Assembly: GCF_050410775.1 (NCBI RefSeq)
Contig: NZ_CP191229.1
Direction: 5' to 3' (one strand)
Length of the DNA: 64,000 nucleotides
Source of the DNA: Erwinia sp050410775
Lineage (GTDB): Bacteria > Pseudomonadota > Gammaproteobacteria > Enterobacterales > Enterobacteriaceae
The position numbers were made by a program, and so were the translations under genes. A model generated the notes under the pieces. That model was given only the letters and a program-made list of their open reading frames with translations, did not search any database and was not told the origin of the DNA. How positions within the stretch are numbered: position 1 is the stretch's first letter; every line of letters starts with the position of its first letter. Shown here piece by piece: positions 9,677 through 18,692 of this stretch.

Positions 9677-9698
9677 GACCGGGCTTTGCCCGGTCTTT
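9677..9698 (+). terminator. purA terminator
   Basis: An 8-bp inverted repeat GACCGGGC/GCCCGGTC with a TTT loop is followed by a short T run (TTTAT). The T tract is short but the stem is strong. Confidence 0.75.
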
Positions 9699-9850
9699 AT
9701 CATTCTGCCTCGCATTCCCGTCCTGCTTTGCCTCCCGCTTGCTTAAATAAAATGGCCTTGAAGGCGAAGGCTGGTTTATCATCATTATTAACACTTATTT
9801 ATGAGCGGATTACTAGCGTTTCAGACGTGCTTCTCTTCCGCGAGGTTACC

Positions 9851-10294
9851 GTGCAGCTAACGAGTTTTACCGATTATGGCTTACGTGCGCTCATTTTTAT
9901 GGCCGCATTGCCGGCCGGCAAATTGACCAGCATCACTGAAGTCACGGAGACTTACGGCGTCTCGCGTAATCATATGGTCAAAATCATTAATCAGCTGAGC
10001 CGGGATGGTTATGTCATGGCCATCCGGGGTAAAAATGGCGGCATCCGGCTAGGGAAACCGCCATCGGAGATCGTGATAGGCCAGGTCGTCCGCGATCTGG
10101 AGCCGCTTCAGCTGGTGAACTGTCACAGCGATTTTTGCCATATCACTTCGGCCTGCCGTCTGAAAAACGCGCTGAACGAGGCGGTGCAGACCTTTCTCGC
10201 CGTCCTGGATGGCTACACGCTGGCCGATATGGTTGAAGACAACCAGCCGCTCTACCAATTATTGCTGAGTGAAAAACCTTCGCTACGCAACTGA
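9851..10294 (+). CDS. nsrR: nitric oxide-sensing repressor NsrR (GTG start)
   Basis: NsrR is an Rrf2-family repressor whose [2Fe-2S] cluster is destroyed by NO, releasing genes such as hmp. The start is set at GTG 9851 because the protein then begins QLTSFTDYGLRALI like known NsrR; the frame extends further upstream without homology. A winged-helix domain with GVSRNHMVKIINQL recognition helix is followed by three cluster cysteines at C91, C96 and C102, the same positions as in E. coli. Length is 147 residues. rnr follows after 19 bp, the usual nsrR-rnr-rlmB operon. Confidence 0.96.
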   Translation: MQLTSFTDYGLRALIFMAALPAGKLTSITEVTETYGVSRNHMVKIINQLSRDGYVMAIRGKNGGIRLGKPPSEIVIGQVVRDLEPLQLVNCHSDFCHITSACRLKNALNEAVQTFLAVLDGYTLADMVEDNQPLYQLLLSEKPSLRN

Positions 10295-10313
10295 TGACAA
10301 CGGAGGAACCGCA

Positions 10314-12755
10314 ATGTCAAAAGACCCTTTTAAGGAACGGGAAGCTGAGAAATACGAAAACCCCATTCCCAGCCGCGAATTTATCCTGGCGCACCTGGAT
10401 AAACGCGAAAAACCGGCCAGCCGTGAAGAGCTGGCGGAAGAACTCTCCATTTCAGGAGAGGAGCAGGTTGAAGCGCTACGCCGCCGTCTGCGCGCCATGG
10501 AGCGCGACGGGCAGCTGGTCTTTACCCGCCGCCAGTGCTATGCGCTGCCGGAGCGTCTGGACCTGTTACGCGGTAAGGTAATCGGCCACCGCGACGGCTT
10601 CGGCTTCCTGCGCATCGAAGGCAGCAAGGACGATCTCTATCTTTCCGCCGATCAGATGAAGATGTGCATGCACGGCGACGTGATCCTCGCCCAGGCGATG
10701 GGGGCCGATCGTAAAGGCCGCCGTGAAGCTCGCGTGGTGCGTGTCCTTGAGCCGCGCAACAATCAGATTGTTGGCCGCTACTTTACCGAAGCGGGCGTGG
10801 GCTTTGTGGTGCCTGACGATGGCCGCCTGAGCTTTGATATCCTGATCCCGCCGGAAGAGCTGAAAGGCGCGCGGATGGGCTTTGTGGTAGTGGTGGAGCT
10901 GATGCAGCGTCCAACCCGCCGCAGTAAAGCCGTGGGTAAAGTGGTCGAAGTGCTGGGTGACAATATGGGCACCGGCATGGCTGTTGAAATGGCGCTGCGT
11001 ACCCATGATATCCCGCACAGCTGGCCGCCAGAGCTGGAGCGTCAGATCGCCAAACTGAAAGAAGAAGTCCCGGAAGAGGCGAAGGTTGGGCGCGTTGATC
11101 TGCGCGATCTGCCGCTGGTCACCATCGACGGTGAAGACGCGCGTGACTTCGATGATGCGGTCTTCTGTGAAAGAAAACGCGGCGGTGGCTGGCGCCTCTG
11201 GGTCGCTATTGCCGACGTGAGCTACTATGTCCGTCCGGGCACGCCGCTGGATGATGAGGCCGTGAACCGCGGGACCTCCGTATACTTCCCGTCTCAGGTT
11301 GTCCCTATGCTGCCTGAGGTGCTGTCAAACGGCCTCTGCTCGCTGAATCCGCAGGTTGACCGCCTCTGTATGGTCTGCGAAATGACCATTTCCGCCACTG
11401 GCAAGCTGACCGGCTACAAGCACTACGAAGCCGTGATGAACTCCTGGGCGCGCCTGACCTATAACAAGGTCTGGAGCATCCTGCAGGGGAATCAGGAGCT
11501 GCGCGAGCAGTATCAGCCGCTGGTCAAAGATCTGGAAGAGCTGCACCGTATGTATCTGGTGCTGGAAAAATCGCGCGAGCAGCGCGGCGGCATCTCCTTT
11601 GAAACCGACGAAGCCAAGTTCATCTTCAATGCCGACCGCCGCATTGAGCGCGTTGAGCAGGTCACCCGTAACGATGCGCATAAGCTGATCGAAGAGTGCA
11701 TGATCCTGGCGAACATCGCCTCTGCTCGCTATGTGGAGAAGAATAACGAACCCGCGCTGTTCCGCGATCACGATCGTCCGGGCGAAGAGAATATCAAAAG
11801 CTTCCGTTCGGTGCTCAATGAGCTGGGCCTGACGCTGGGCGGCGGCAATAAGCCGCATCCGCTGGACTACGCGGAGCTGCTGACGCAGATTTCCAGCCGC
11901 CCGGATGCGGAAATGCTGCAAACGATGCTGCTGCGCTCCATGAAGCAGGCGGTTTACGATCCGGAAAACCGTGGGCACTTCGGCCTGGCGCTGGCTTCCT
12001 ATGCGCACTTCACCTCGCCGATCCGCCGCTATCCGGACTTGCTTTTACACCGCGCCATTAAGTACCTGCTGGCGAAAGAAAACGGCATGCTGGAAGGGAT
12101 CACCACGCCGACCGGTGGCTACCACTACGAGCTGCAGCAGATGCTACAGCTTGGCCAGCACTGTTCAATGACCGAGCGCCGGGCTGATGAAGCCACGCGT
12201 GACGTTGCCGACTGGCTGAAGTGTGACTTTATGCAGGATCAGGTAGGGGAAACCTTTACCGGCGTGATTTCCAGCGTCACCGGCTTTGGCTTCTTTGTTC
12301 GTCTTAACGATCTGTTCATTGATGGGCTGGTGCACGTCTCCACCCTCGACAATGATTACTACCGGTTCGATGCCGCAGGCCAGCGCCTGATCGGCGAATC
12401 CGGCGGCAAAGCTTACCGCCTGGGCGACACGGTGGAAGTGCGGGTTGAAGCCGTACATATGGAAGAGCGTAAGATCGATTTCGCGCTGATCTCAAGCTCG
12501 CGTAAACCGCGTGGCGAAGGGAAAACCGAACGCGATCGCGCCAAAAAACCGCAGAACAACGGTAAGCGCCGTCGTGAACAGAGCAAGCGAACCAATTTTG
12601 AGCCGGACAGCGCCTTCCGCGCAGCAAAGCCAAAAGAGGGCGCAGCGGACGGCAGCAGCAAGAAGGCCAAAAAACCGTCGGATAAAACCCGTAAAATCGG
12701 GGCCGCTACGCGGGCTAAACGCGCGGCGAAAAAGAAACCAGATAACCCGGCATAG
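10314..12755 (+). CDS. rnr: exoribonuclease RNase R
   Basis: RNase R is the 3'-5' processive exoribonuclease that unwinds structured RNA and acts in rRNA quality control and trans-translation. The start at 10314 has a CGGAGG site and gives MSKDPFKERE, with 813 residues like E. coli; an upstream in-frame ATG is ignored. Domains in order are an HTH-like N-terminus, two cold-shock domains, the RNB catalytic domain with DGEDARDFDDAVF acidic residues, an S1 domain near 640-725, and a Lys/Arg-rich tail. Confidence 0.98.
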   Translation: MSKDPFKEREAEKYENPIPSREFILAHLDKREKPASREELAEELSISGEEQVEALRRRLRAMERDGQLVFTRRQCYALPERLDLLRGKVIGHRDGFGFLRIEGSKDDLYLSADQMKMCMHGDVILAQAMGADRKGRREARVVRVLEPRNNQIVGRYFTEAGVGFVVPDDGRLSFDILIPPEELKGARMGFVVVVELMQRPTRRSKAVGKVVEVLGDNMGTGMAVEMALRTHDIPHSWPPELERQIAKLKEEVPEEAKVGRVDLRDLPLVTIDGEDARDFDDAVFCERKRGGGWRLWVAIADVSYYVRPGTPLDDEAVNRGTSVYFPSQVVPMLPEVLSNGLCSLNPQVDRLCMVCEMTISATGKLTGYKHYEAVMNSWARLTYNKVWSILQGNQELREQYQPLVKDLEELHRMYLVLEKSREQRGGISFETDEAKFIFNADRRIERVEQVTRNDAHKLIEECMILANIASARYVEKNNEPALFRDHDRPGEENIKSFRSVLNELGLTLGGGNKPHPLDYAELLTQISSRPDAEMLQTMLLRSMKQAVYDPENRGHFGLALASYAHFTSPIRRYPDLLLHRAIKYLLAKENGMLEGITTPTGGYHYELQQMLQLGQHCSMTERRADEATRDVADWLKCDFMQDQVGETFTGVISSVTGFGFFVRLNDLFIDGLVHVSTLDNDYYRFDAAGQRLIGESGGKAYRLGDTVEVRVEAVHMEERKIDFALISSSRKPRGEGKTERDRAKKPQNNGKRRREQSKRTNFEPDSAFRAAKPKEGAADGSSKKAKKPSDKTRKIGAATRAKRAAKKKPDNPA

Positions 12756-12876
12756 CCCTCAACCGCTCATGCATCCATTCCGTTAAGCTGGTGGATGAAT
12801 GAGCGGCAGCCCGGAGTTTCAGGGGATGAGATCATCTTCTCCCCTGCTATAAAATGACCATTTGAGTAACCGTTCA

Positions 12877-13611
12877 ATGAGTGAAATAGTTTTTGGTATT
12901 CACGCCGTACAGGCGCTGCTGGAGAGCGATCCGCAGCGTTTTCAGGAAGTTTTTATTCTTAAAGGTCGCGACGATCGCCGCCTCCAGCCGCTGGTGAAGG
13001 CGCTGGAAGAGCAGGGTATCGTGATTCAGGTGGCGAACCGGCAGTGGCTGGACAATCAGGTTGAAGGCGCGGTTCACCAGGGCATAGTGGCCCGGGTTAA
13101 GCCTGGCCGTCAGTATCAGGAAAACGATCTGCCCGATCTGCTGGCAAGCCTGGCGTCGCCGTTCCTGCTGATCCTGGATGGCGTCACCGATCCCCATAAT
13201 CTGGGTGCCTGCCTGCGCAGCGCGGATGCCGCAGGCGTCCATGCTGTGATCGTGCCGCGCGATCGTTCTGCGCAGCTGAACGCGACGGCCAAAAAAGTCG
13301 CCAGCGGCGCAGCTGAGCATGTGCCGCTGATCCGCGTAACGAACCTGGCGCGCACGATGCGCGTGCTTCAGGAAGCGAACGTCTGGATCGTCGGGACGGC
13401 CGGAGAAGCCGACCACGACGTCTTCCAGAGCAAAATGACCGGCCCGATGGCGCTGGTGATGGGCGCTGAAGGCGAAGGAATGCGCCGTCTGACCCGCGAG
13501 CACTGCGATGAGCTGATCCGCATTCCTATGGCCGGCAGCGTCTCTTCGCTTAACGTCTCGGTCGCTACCGGCATCTGCCTGTTCGAAGCCGTCCGTCAGC
13601 GCCGCGGCTAA
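12877..13611 (+). CDS. rlmB: 23S rRNA (Gm2251) 2'-O-methyltransferase RlmB
   Basis: RlmB methylates the ribose of G2251 in the P loop of 23S rRNA. It is a SPOUT/TrmH-fold enzyme. An N-terminal substrate-binding domain (to about 75) precedes the knotted catalytic domain with NLGACLRSADAAGVHAVI, MGAEGEGM and IPMAGSVSSLNVSVA. The ATG at 12877 gives MSEIVFGIHAVQALLE, aligning with E. coli; total 244 residues. It is the last gene of the nsrR-rnr-rlmB unit and is followed by a terminator. Confidence 0.98.
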   Translation: MSEIVFGIHAVQALLESDPQRFQEVFILKGRDDRRLQPLVKALEEQGIVIQVANRQWLDNQVEGAVHQGIVARVKPGRQYQENDLPDLLASLASPFLLILDGVTDPHNLGACLRSADAAGVHAVIVPRDRSAQLNATAKKVASGAAEHVPLIRVTNLARTMRVLQEANVWIVGTAGEADHDVFQSKMTGPMALVMGAEGEGMRRLTREHCDELIRIPMAGSVSSLNVSVATGICLFEAVRQRRG

Positions 13612-13619
13612 AGCTCTGT

Positions 13620-13652
13620 AAACCAGCCCGGCAAGCGGGTTGGTTTGTTTTT
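13620..13652 (+). terminator. rlmB terminator
   Basis: The imperfect stem AAACCAGCCCG/CGGGTTGGTTT (one G-U pair) with a GCAAG-type loop is followed by GTTTTT. It closes the nsrR-rnr-rlmB operon. Confidence 0.8.
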
Positions 13653-13898
13653 CTCATCTGCGCCAGCCGCGTATTCAAACCAGAGATAAAAAGCGCCCGC
13701 CGCCAGTTCAGATATAAAAAAACTGCACCCTTCCTCTGAGCGATCCCGCCTGATAAGGCAGTAACGGAGGCGCTACACAGATTTTCCCTCCCTCAGACTT
13801 CCGCACTGGCTTGTGATCCGCACCTCAAAAACGGCGTCCCGCGCAGCCTACTGTTACTGGGTTCACATTATCAGCCTGAACAGGCAAAGGGGGAGTCA

Positions 13899-15530
13899 AT
13901 GGAGTGGAAAACCCACACTGTTTTTAATCAGCCCCGGCCGCTGAGTAACAGCAATTTATTTCTTTCCGATACGCCCTTACGCGAGGCGGTGGTGCGGGAA
14001 GGGGCCGCCTGGGACAGCGATCTGCTCGCTTCCGTGGGGCAGCAGCTTGGCGGCGCAGAGTCACTTGAGCTGGGCCGGCTGGCTAACAGCCACCCGCCGG
14101 AACTGTTGCGGTATGACGCCTGTGGGGAACGGCTGGATGATGTTCGTTTTCATCCCGCCTGGCATTTGCTGATGCAGGGGCTGTGCGCCAACCGCGTGCA
14201 TAATTTGCCCTGGCAGCCAGAGGCCCCGCCTGCCGCTTTTGTCGCCCGCGCCGCCCGCTTTATTTTGCATGCCCAGGTGGAAGCCGGCACGCTCTGTCCC
14301 GTCACCATGACCTTTGGTGCTATTCCTCTGCTGCAAAAGCAGCTGCCCGCTGCCTTTCAGGCCTGGCTGCCGCCTCTGCTCTCCGACAGATATGATGCTC
14401 ACCTGCAACAGGCACCGCTTAAACGGGGGCTGCTGATTGGCATGGGAATGACCGAAAAGCAGGGCGGTACAGACGTGCTGAGTAACACCACCAGGGCGGA
14501 ACCTGTCGCGTCGCGCGGCAGCGGAGAAGCCTATCGTCTGACCGGGCATAAATGGTTTTTCTCGGTGCCGCAAAGCGATGCCCATCTGGTACTGGCGCAG
14601 GCAAAAGGCGGCCTTTCCTGTTTTTTCCTGCCGCGCCTGCTGCCGGAGGGGGAACGGAACGCGGTCAGAATTGAACGTCTGAAAGAGAAGCTGGGAAATC
14701 GTGCCAACGCCAGCGGGGAAGTGGAGTTTTTTGCAGCCACCGGTTGGCTGATTGGCGAAGAGGGCGGAGGGCTCCGGCAGATCCTGAAAATGGGCGGCTA
14801 TACGCGCTTCGATTGCGCTCTGGGAAGCCACGGCATGATGCGCCGCGCATTTTCAGTAGCGCTTTGCCACGCGCATCAGCGGCAGGTCATGGGGAAAAAC
14901 CTGATCGATCAGCCCCTGATGCGCCAGGTGCTCAGCGGTCAGGCGCTGATGCTGGAAGGGCAGACGGCGATGCTGTTCCGCCTGGCGCGGGCCTGGTCGC
15001 AGCGTGAAAGCGAGCAGGGAGAGGCGTTCAGCCGGCTCTTTACGCCAGCGGCGAAATACGCTGTTTGCCGGAGCGGCATCGCTTTTGTGGCGGAGGCGAT
15101 GGAGATAGTGGGGGGCGCGGGTTACTGCGAGACGAGCGAGCTGCCCAGGCTCTACCGGGAGATGCCCGTCAACAGTATCTGGGAAGGCTCAGGCAACGTG
15201 ATGTGCCTGGATGTGCTGCGCGTACTGAGCAAACAGCCGGGCATCAGAGATATGCTAGCCGCCGAATTTGAGGCGGTAAAGGGGCAGAACCGCCACTTTG
15301 ACAGTCAGTGGCGGCAGATAAAAAGCCTGTTGCGCAAACCGCAGGAATCGCAGGCACGTATGCTGTGCGAGGGGCTGTTTAACCTTGCTACCGGCGTACA
15401 GGTTATGACGCATCTTGAACCCGTTCTGGCAGACGCCTGGTGTCGTCAGAACCTTGATCCTCGTGGCGCCCGCAGCCTGCCTGAAAACGTCTGTGAGCGT
15501 TTACTGCTCCGTGCGACTGGCGTCGTCTGA
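13899..15530 (+). CDS. aidB: adaptive-response acyl-CoA dehydrogenase family protein AidB
   Basis: AidB is a flavoprotein of the acyl-CoA dehydrogenase fold, induced in E. coli by alkylation through Ada. It binds DNA and is thought to protect AT-rich promoter regions from alkylating agents. The 543-residue protein matches the family length. The signature GMGMTEKQGGTDVLSN and the flavin-domain GGAGYCETSELPRLYREMPVNSIWEG region are present. The 287-bp gap upstream could hold its promoter, but I cannot identify an Ada box with confidence. Its 3' end overlaps that of bsmA on the other strand by 30 bp. Confidence 0.95.
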   Translation: MEWKTHTVFNQPRPLSNSNLFLSDTPLREAVVREGAAWDSDLLASVGQQLGGAESLELGRLANSHPPELLRYDACGERLDDVRFHPAWHLLMQGLCANRVHNLPWQPEAPPAAFVARAARFILHAQVEAGTLCPVTMTFGAIPLLQKQLPAAFQAWLPPLLSDRYDAHLQQAPLKRGLLIGMGMTEKQGGTDVLSNTTRAEPVASRGSGEAYRLTGHKWFFSVPQSDAHLVLAQAKGGLSCFFLPRLLPEGERNAVRIERLKEKLGNRANASGEVEFFAATGWLIGEEGGGLRQILKMGGYTRFDCALGSHGMMRRAFSVALCHAHQRQVMGKNLIDQPLMRQVLSGQALMLEGQTAMLFRLARAWSQRESEQGEAFSRLFTPAAKYAVCRSGIAFVAEAMEIVGGAGYCETSELPRLYREMPVNSIWEGSGNVMCLDVLRVLSKQPGIRDMLAAEFEAVKGQNRHFDSQWRQIKSLLRKPQESQARMLCEGLFNLATGVQVMTHLEPVLADAWCRQNLDPRGARSLPENVCERLLLRATGVV

Positions 15531-15830
15531 AGGCCCGTAAAGAATAGCGCTGGCATACCAGTAACCCGGCATGACCGTCTCGCTGATCATCTGGATCTGA
15601 TACCAAGTCGCACCGGCCGCATTGGCTTTTTCGGCAATGGCGCGTTCAGCGTCATCAGGCGAGCCGCGAACGTGTGCCGTAATGGACCCTAAGCGCTTCA
15701 GGGTGAGGCTTTGGGCACGGTTGATCTCCTGCGCCGTAGAGGTCGCGGGAGGCGGGGGCTCTGGTGTCGTCTGGAACTGGCTACAACCTACCAGCAGCAG
15801 AATGAACGTCAGGGACAATAAGCGGATCAT
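15501..15830 (-). CDS. bsmA: DUF1471 lipoprotein BsmA/YjfO-like
   Basis: This 109-residue protein has a lipoprotein signal (MIRLLSLTFILLLVGC, lipobox LVGC), a Pro-rich linker and a YhcN/DUF1471 domain ending ATWYQIQMISETVMPGYWYASAILY. E. coli BsmA (YjfO), also next to aidB, affects biofilm formation under stress and motility. The ATG at 15830 is chosen because it starts the signal peptide; the frame extends nine codons upstream. It converges on and overlaps aidB by 30 bp. Confidence 0.85.
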   Translation of the reverse strand: MIRLLSLTFILLLVGCSQFQTTPEPPPPATSTAQEINRAQSLTLKRLGSITAHVRGSPDDAERAIAEKANAAGATWYQIQMISETVMPGYWYASAILYGPSDDASRTEQ

Positions 15831-15845
15831 AGCGGCCTCATCACA

Positions 15846-15876
15846 GTGGGATAGCATAAAGTGTAAGCTATCCCAC
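15846..15876. terminator. hairpin between the bsmA start and the chemoreceptor end
   Basis: A perfect 10-bp inverted repeat, GTGGGATAGC/GCTATCCCAC with a 11-nt loop, lies 10 bp beyond the stop of the minus-strand chemoreceptor. The T-rich side is on the plus strand, so termination of the chemoreceptor transcript by this hairpin is only probable. Confidence 0.5.
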
Positions 15877-15885
15877 CGGTTTTAT

Positions 15886-17820
15886 TTAGCCTTTGAGCGT
15901 AAATACGCTGACGAGTTGCGTCAGATGGTGCCCCTTCCGGCTCAGTTCCTGGGCCGTCTGTTCGGAGTTCGCGACCAGTTCGGTATTCTGATGCGTGGCC
16001 TGGCCGATATGGTTCATCGCCAGATTGACCTGGCCAATGCCCTGAGACTGCTCCTTAGAGGCGATGTTAATCTCGCTCATCAAGACCTTCACCTGCTCAA
16101 TACGGCCGACGATATCGTCCATCGCCTGACGGGTCTGCTCGGAAAGATCGTGTCCCTGAACCACTTTACTGAGTGAGTTATCAATCAGGCCATCAATCTC
16201 TTTGGCGGCCTGTGCGCTACGCTGTGCCAGTGCGCGAACTTCCGCAGCAACTACCGCAAAGCCTTTACCGTGTTCGCCAGCGCGGGCGGCTTCAACGGCC
16301 GCATTCAGCGCCAGAATATTGGTCTGGAAGGCGATAGACTCGATTACGTGCGTAATATCGGCAATGCTTTGTGAGGCATTCTTGATATCCGTCATAGTGA
16401 CGACCGAGCGTGACACGGTTTCACCCCCGCTTTTCACCACCGTGGCGGCTTCACCGACCAGCGCCAGCGCCTGGTTGACGTTCGCGGCGTTCTGCGCAAC
16501 GGTGGCGCTCAGCTGTTCCATGCTGGCGGAGGTTTCCTCCACGCTGCTGGCCTGGCGGGTAATCTGTTCGCTGATATTCTCGCTGCTGAGGGCGATAGCG
16601 TCCGTACCGCTGCTGATATCCTGCGCCGCTTCACGCACCTGGGAGACGATGCGTTCAAGTCCGTCGCCGATCCCGTTAATGGCGACGATCAGCTGACCGA
16701 CCTCATCATGGCGCTGGGTTTCCAGCGTGGCTTCCAGATTACCTGCTGAATAATGCTGGGCCAGTTCAATGACCTGCTTCAGCGGCTGACTCAGCCAGCG
16801 ACGGGTGGTAATCACAAAACCAAGAGCAAACAAAATTACCAGCGCCGCGCCAATCATCAGGAACATATTTCCGGTGTGCTTAACCGGCGCCAGCAGGCTG
16901 GCCTTATTGACTTCGCCCAGAATCACCCAGTCCCAGCCTGGCAGCTGTTGCCAGCTGACAATCTGATTTTCACCATTCTCATCCACGACTTCAGTCGTAC
17001 CCTGCTCCTTACCCAGCAGCTGTTTTTGCAGGGCATCAGGCCACTTCGGAAGCTGGCCTTCCAGCGTAGGGTGGAAGATGAACTGCCCCTGATTTTTTCC
17101 TTCGGCGTTATTCAGTACGTAGAAACGACCGCTTTCTCCCTGCCTCTTCGTCAGGACTTTTTCGCGAATCTCTGCGTATTGTTTAGTGATATCCACGCCG
17201 ACAAAGAGAATGGCGATAACCTTCCCGCTGCTGTCTTTAACCGGCTGATACTGCGTGATATAGCGCTTGCCGAAGAGCATGGCTACGCCCTGATAAATAT
17301 CGCCTTTCTGTGCGAGCTTCCACGCTTTACTGTTGCGGTCGAGCAGCGTGCCGATAGCGCGTTCGCCATTCTCTTTTCTGAGTGAGGTGGAGACACGCAG
17401 AAAATCATCGCCCATACGGACAAAGATGGTGGAAATCGCGCCGGTTCGATTCAGGAAATCATCGACGAGCGTCTCGTCAAGGTTGAGCGTTTTTAATCCT
17501 GCGCGTAGCGTTGGCGCCGCTTGCGTACCGATAGGAATCGTCTCGGCTTCGTTAATTGAGAAATTTTTCGGCAGGAAGCTTTCGAACAGCGAGGTATAGT
17601 TCGCCACTTCTTCGCTCAACGTGCTGTTGAACATGGAGGTCATATCGGCAATGCCGCTGACCTGATTTTCCATGTTTTCCAGCGTCAGGCTCTGCATTTG
17701 CCGTGAGGCGCTCTGCGTAAGCGACAGCGTCAGGGCCAGGAAAAGGATAGCCACCGTGGCCGATGTAATGATCGAGAGTTTGACGCCGATACTCCAGCGC
17801 CGGAAAGAGAGGTGTTTCAT
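15886..17820 (-). CDS. methyl-accepting chemotaxis protein with Cache ligand domain
   Basis: A 644-residue transmembrane chemoreceptor. Membrane segment 1 is at about 13-34 and segment 2 near 318-338. The large periplasmic region between them resembles a Cache_3-Cache_2 (single-Cache) sensor with the typical VAMLFGKRYITQYQPVKDSSGKVIAILFVGVDI core. A HAMP domain and a signalling hairpin follow, with the conserved tip ESIAFQTNILALNAAVEAARAGEHGKGFAVVAAEVRALAQ split across the turn. The C-terminus (VSVFTLKG) lacks an NWETF-type pentapeptide for CheR/CheB tethering, so it probably behaves as a low-abundance receptor. The ligand is unknown. It is preceded by a sigma-28-type promoter. Confidence 0.93.
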   Translation of the reverse strand: MKHLSFRRWSIGVKLSIITSATVAILFLALTLSLTQSASRQMQSLTLENMENQVSGIADMTSMFNSTLSEEVANYTSLFESFLPKNFSINEAETIPIGTQAAPTLRAGLKTLNLDETLVDDFLNRTGAISTIFVRMGDDFLRVSTSLRKENGERAIGTLLDRNSKAWKLAQKGDIYQGVAMLFGKRYITQYQPVKDSSGKVIAILFVGVDITKQYAEIREKVLTKRQGESGRFYVLNNAEGKNQGQFIFHPTLEGQLPKWPDALQKQLLGKEQGTTEVVDENGENQIVSWQQLPGWDWVILGEVNKASLLAPVKHTGNMFLMIGAALVILFALGFVITTRRWLSQPLKQVIELAQHYSAGNLEATLETQRHDEVGQLIVAINGIGDGLERIVSQVREAAQDISSGTDAIALSSENISEQITRQASSVEETSASMEQLSATVAQNAANVNQALALVGEAATVVKSGGETVSRSVVTMTDIKNASQSIADITHVIESIAFQTNILALNAAVEAARAGEHGKGFAVVAAEVRALAQRSAQAAKEIDGLIDNSLSKVVQGHDLSEQTRQAMDDIVGRIEQVKVLMSEINIASKEQSQGIGQVNLAMNHIGQATHQNTELVANSEQTAQELSRKGHHLTQLVSVFTLKG

Positions 17821-17857
17821 AGGTTAGCCTGTTAAGGATGGAATGGTGTCTTAACGA

Positions 17858-17884
17858 TTAACGGCAACGATTTCGAAACATTTA
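17858..17884 (-). promoter_or_regulatory. sigma-28 (FliA) promoter of the chemoreceptor
   Basis: Read on the minus strand, TAAA (17884-17881) is followed by exactly 15 nt and GCCGTTAA (17865-17858). The enterobacterial FliA consensus is TAAA-N15-GCCGATAA, so only one base differs. It lies about 40 bp before the start codon and links the receptor to the flagellar regulon. Confidence 0.8.
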
Positions 17885-18153
17885 GCGCTTAATTACTGAT
17901 TTGCGTTAACGAATAACCCTATAAATCATGTGATTCGTGTCAAAAAAATAGTTTTTGGGTGATGTGACAGGGCGGGGTTTTAGGCTGTTTCAGGGTGCCG
18001 GAGAACCAGACAACGATAGTTATGTTATTCATGTTCTGCTGCACCGATCAGCAGATACAGGAAAGTAACCCTATAACGAAATCACAGACAAAAAGAGGCG
18101 TGCTTAAAGCGGTAGTTATCCCTCAACGCTCTCCGGCTGGTCTTTTATGGGGT
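17885..18153. other. intergenic region upstream of the chemoreceptor
   Basis: Together with the promoter the gap is 333 bp. It is AT-rich next to the promoter and shows no convincing open frame. The minus-strand acetyltransferase gene ends at 18154. Confidence 0.5.
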
Positions 18154-18621
18154 TTACTTTTTTTGTTTTTTGGTCTGGTAAATATCAGGGCGGGTAATCG
18201 TCCATGCATAGTCAGGCCGGTTAACGGGTTCGTAGCCAAATTTTTCGTAGAGCCAGGGAGCCGTGGTAGTGAACAGTAATATTCTGCGTAAGTTTTCAAA
18301 AACAGGATGGGCGTGAAAGCACGTCATAAGCCATCTTCCCAGGTTGTTCCCCTGGTGCTCTTCAAGGATGTAAACGTCGCACAGATAGGCAAAAGTCGCA
18401 TAGTCAGTAATAACCCTTGCAAAACCCACCTGTGAGTCCTGATAAAAAACACCAAAGTTAAGGCTGTGTTGAACGGAATTAAAAACGGTCTCTTCATCGA
18501 TCCCTTCGGCCCATGTCGACCTGGTCAGATAACGGTGTATGGCGGATATATCTAATTTGGTTTTATCTGTGCTGATAAGATAATCCTCTTTACGCCATTC
18601 CTGTATCGCTAACTCATCCAT
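18154..18621 (-). CDS. GNAT family N-acetyltransferase
   Basis: This 155-residue protein has the GNAT fold. The acetyl-CoA pyrophosphate-binding segment is LEEHQGNNLGRWLM (about 86-99), after the beta strand YLCDVYI, and the C-terminal strand is APWLYEKFGYEPV. This arrangement matches small single-domain acetyltransferases. The start has a strong AGGAAGG site. The substrate cannot be told from the sequence. The gene lies 71 bp downstream of another GNAT gene on the same strand but they belong to different subfamilies. The lysine-rich end (TKKQKK) is unusual. Confidence 0.85.
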   Translation of the reverse strand: MDELAIQEWRKEDYLISTDKTKLDISAIHRYLTRSTWAEGIDEETVFNSVQHSLNFGVFYQDSQVGFARVITDYATFAYLCDVYILEEHQGNNLGRWLMTCFHAHPVFENLRRILLFTTTAPWLYEKFGYEPVNRPDYAWTITRPDIYQTKKQKK

Positions 18622-18692
18622 TTTTCCTTCCTGTCATGCGTCGCTATGTTGTTAAGGTGTAACTCTATCGGGGCGGCGTGGTGGCCGACGTT

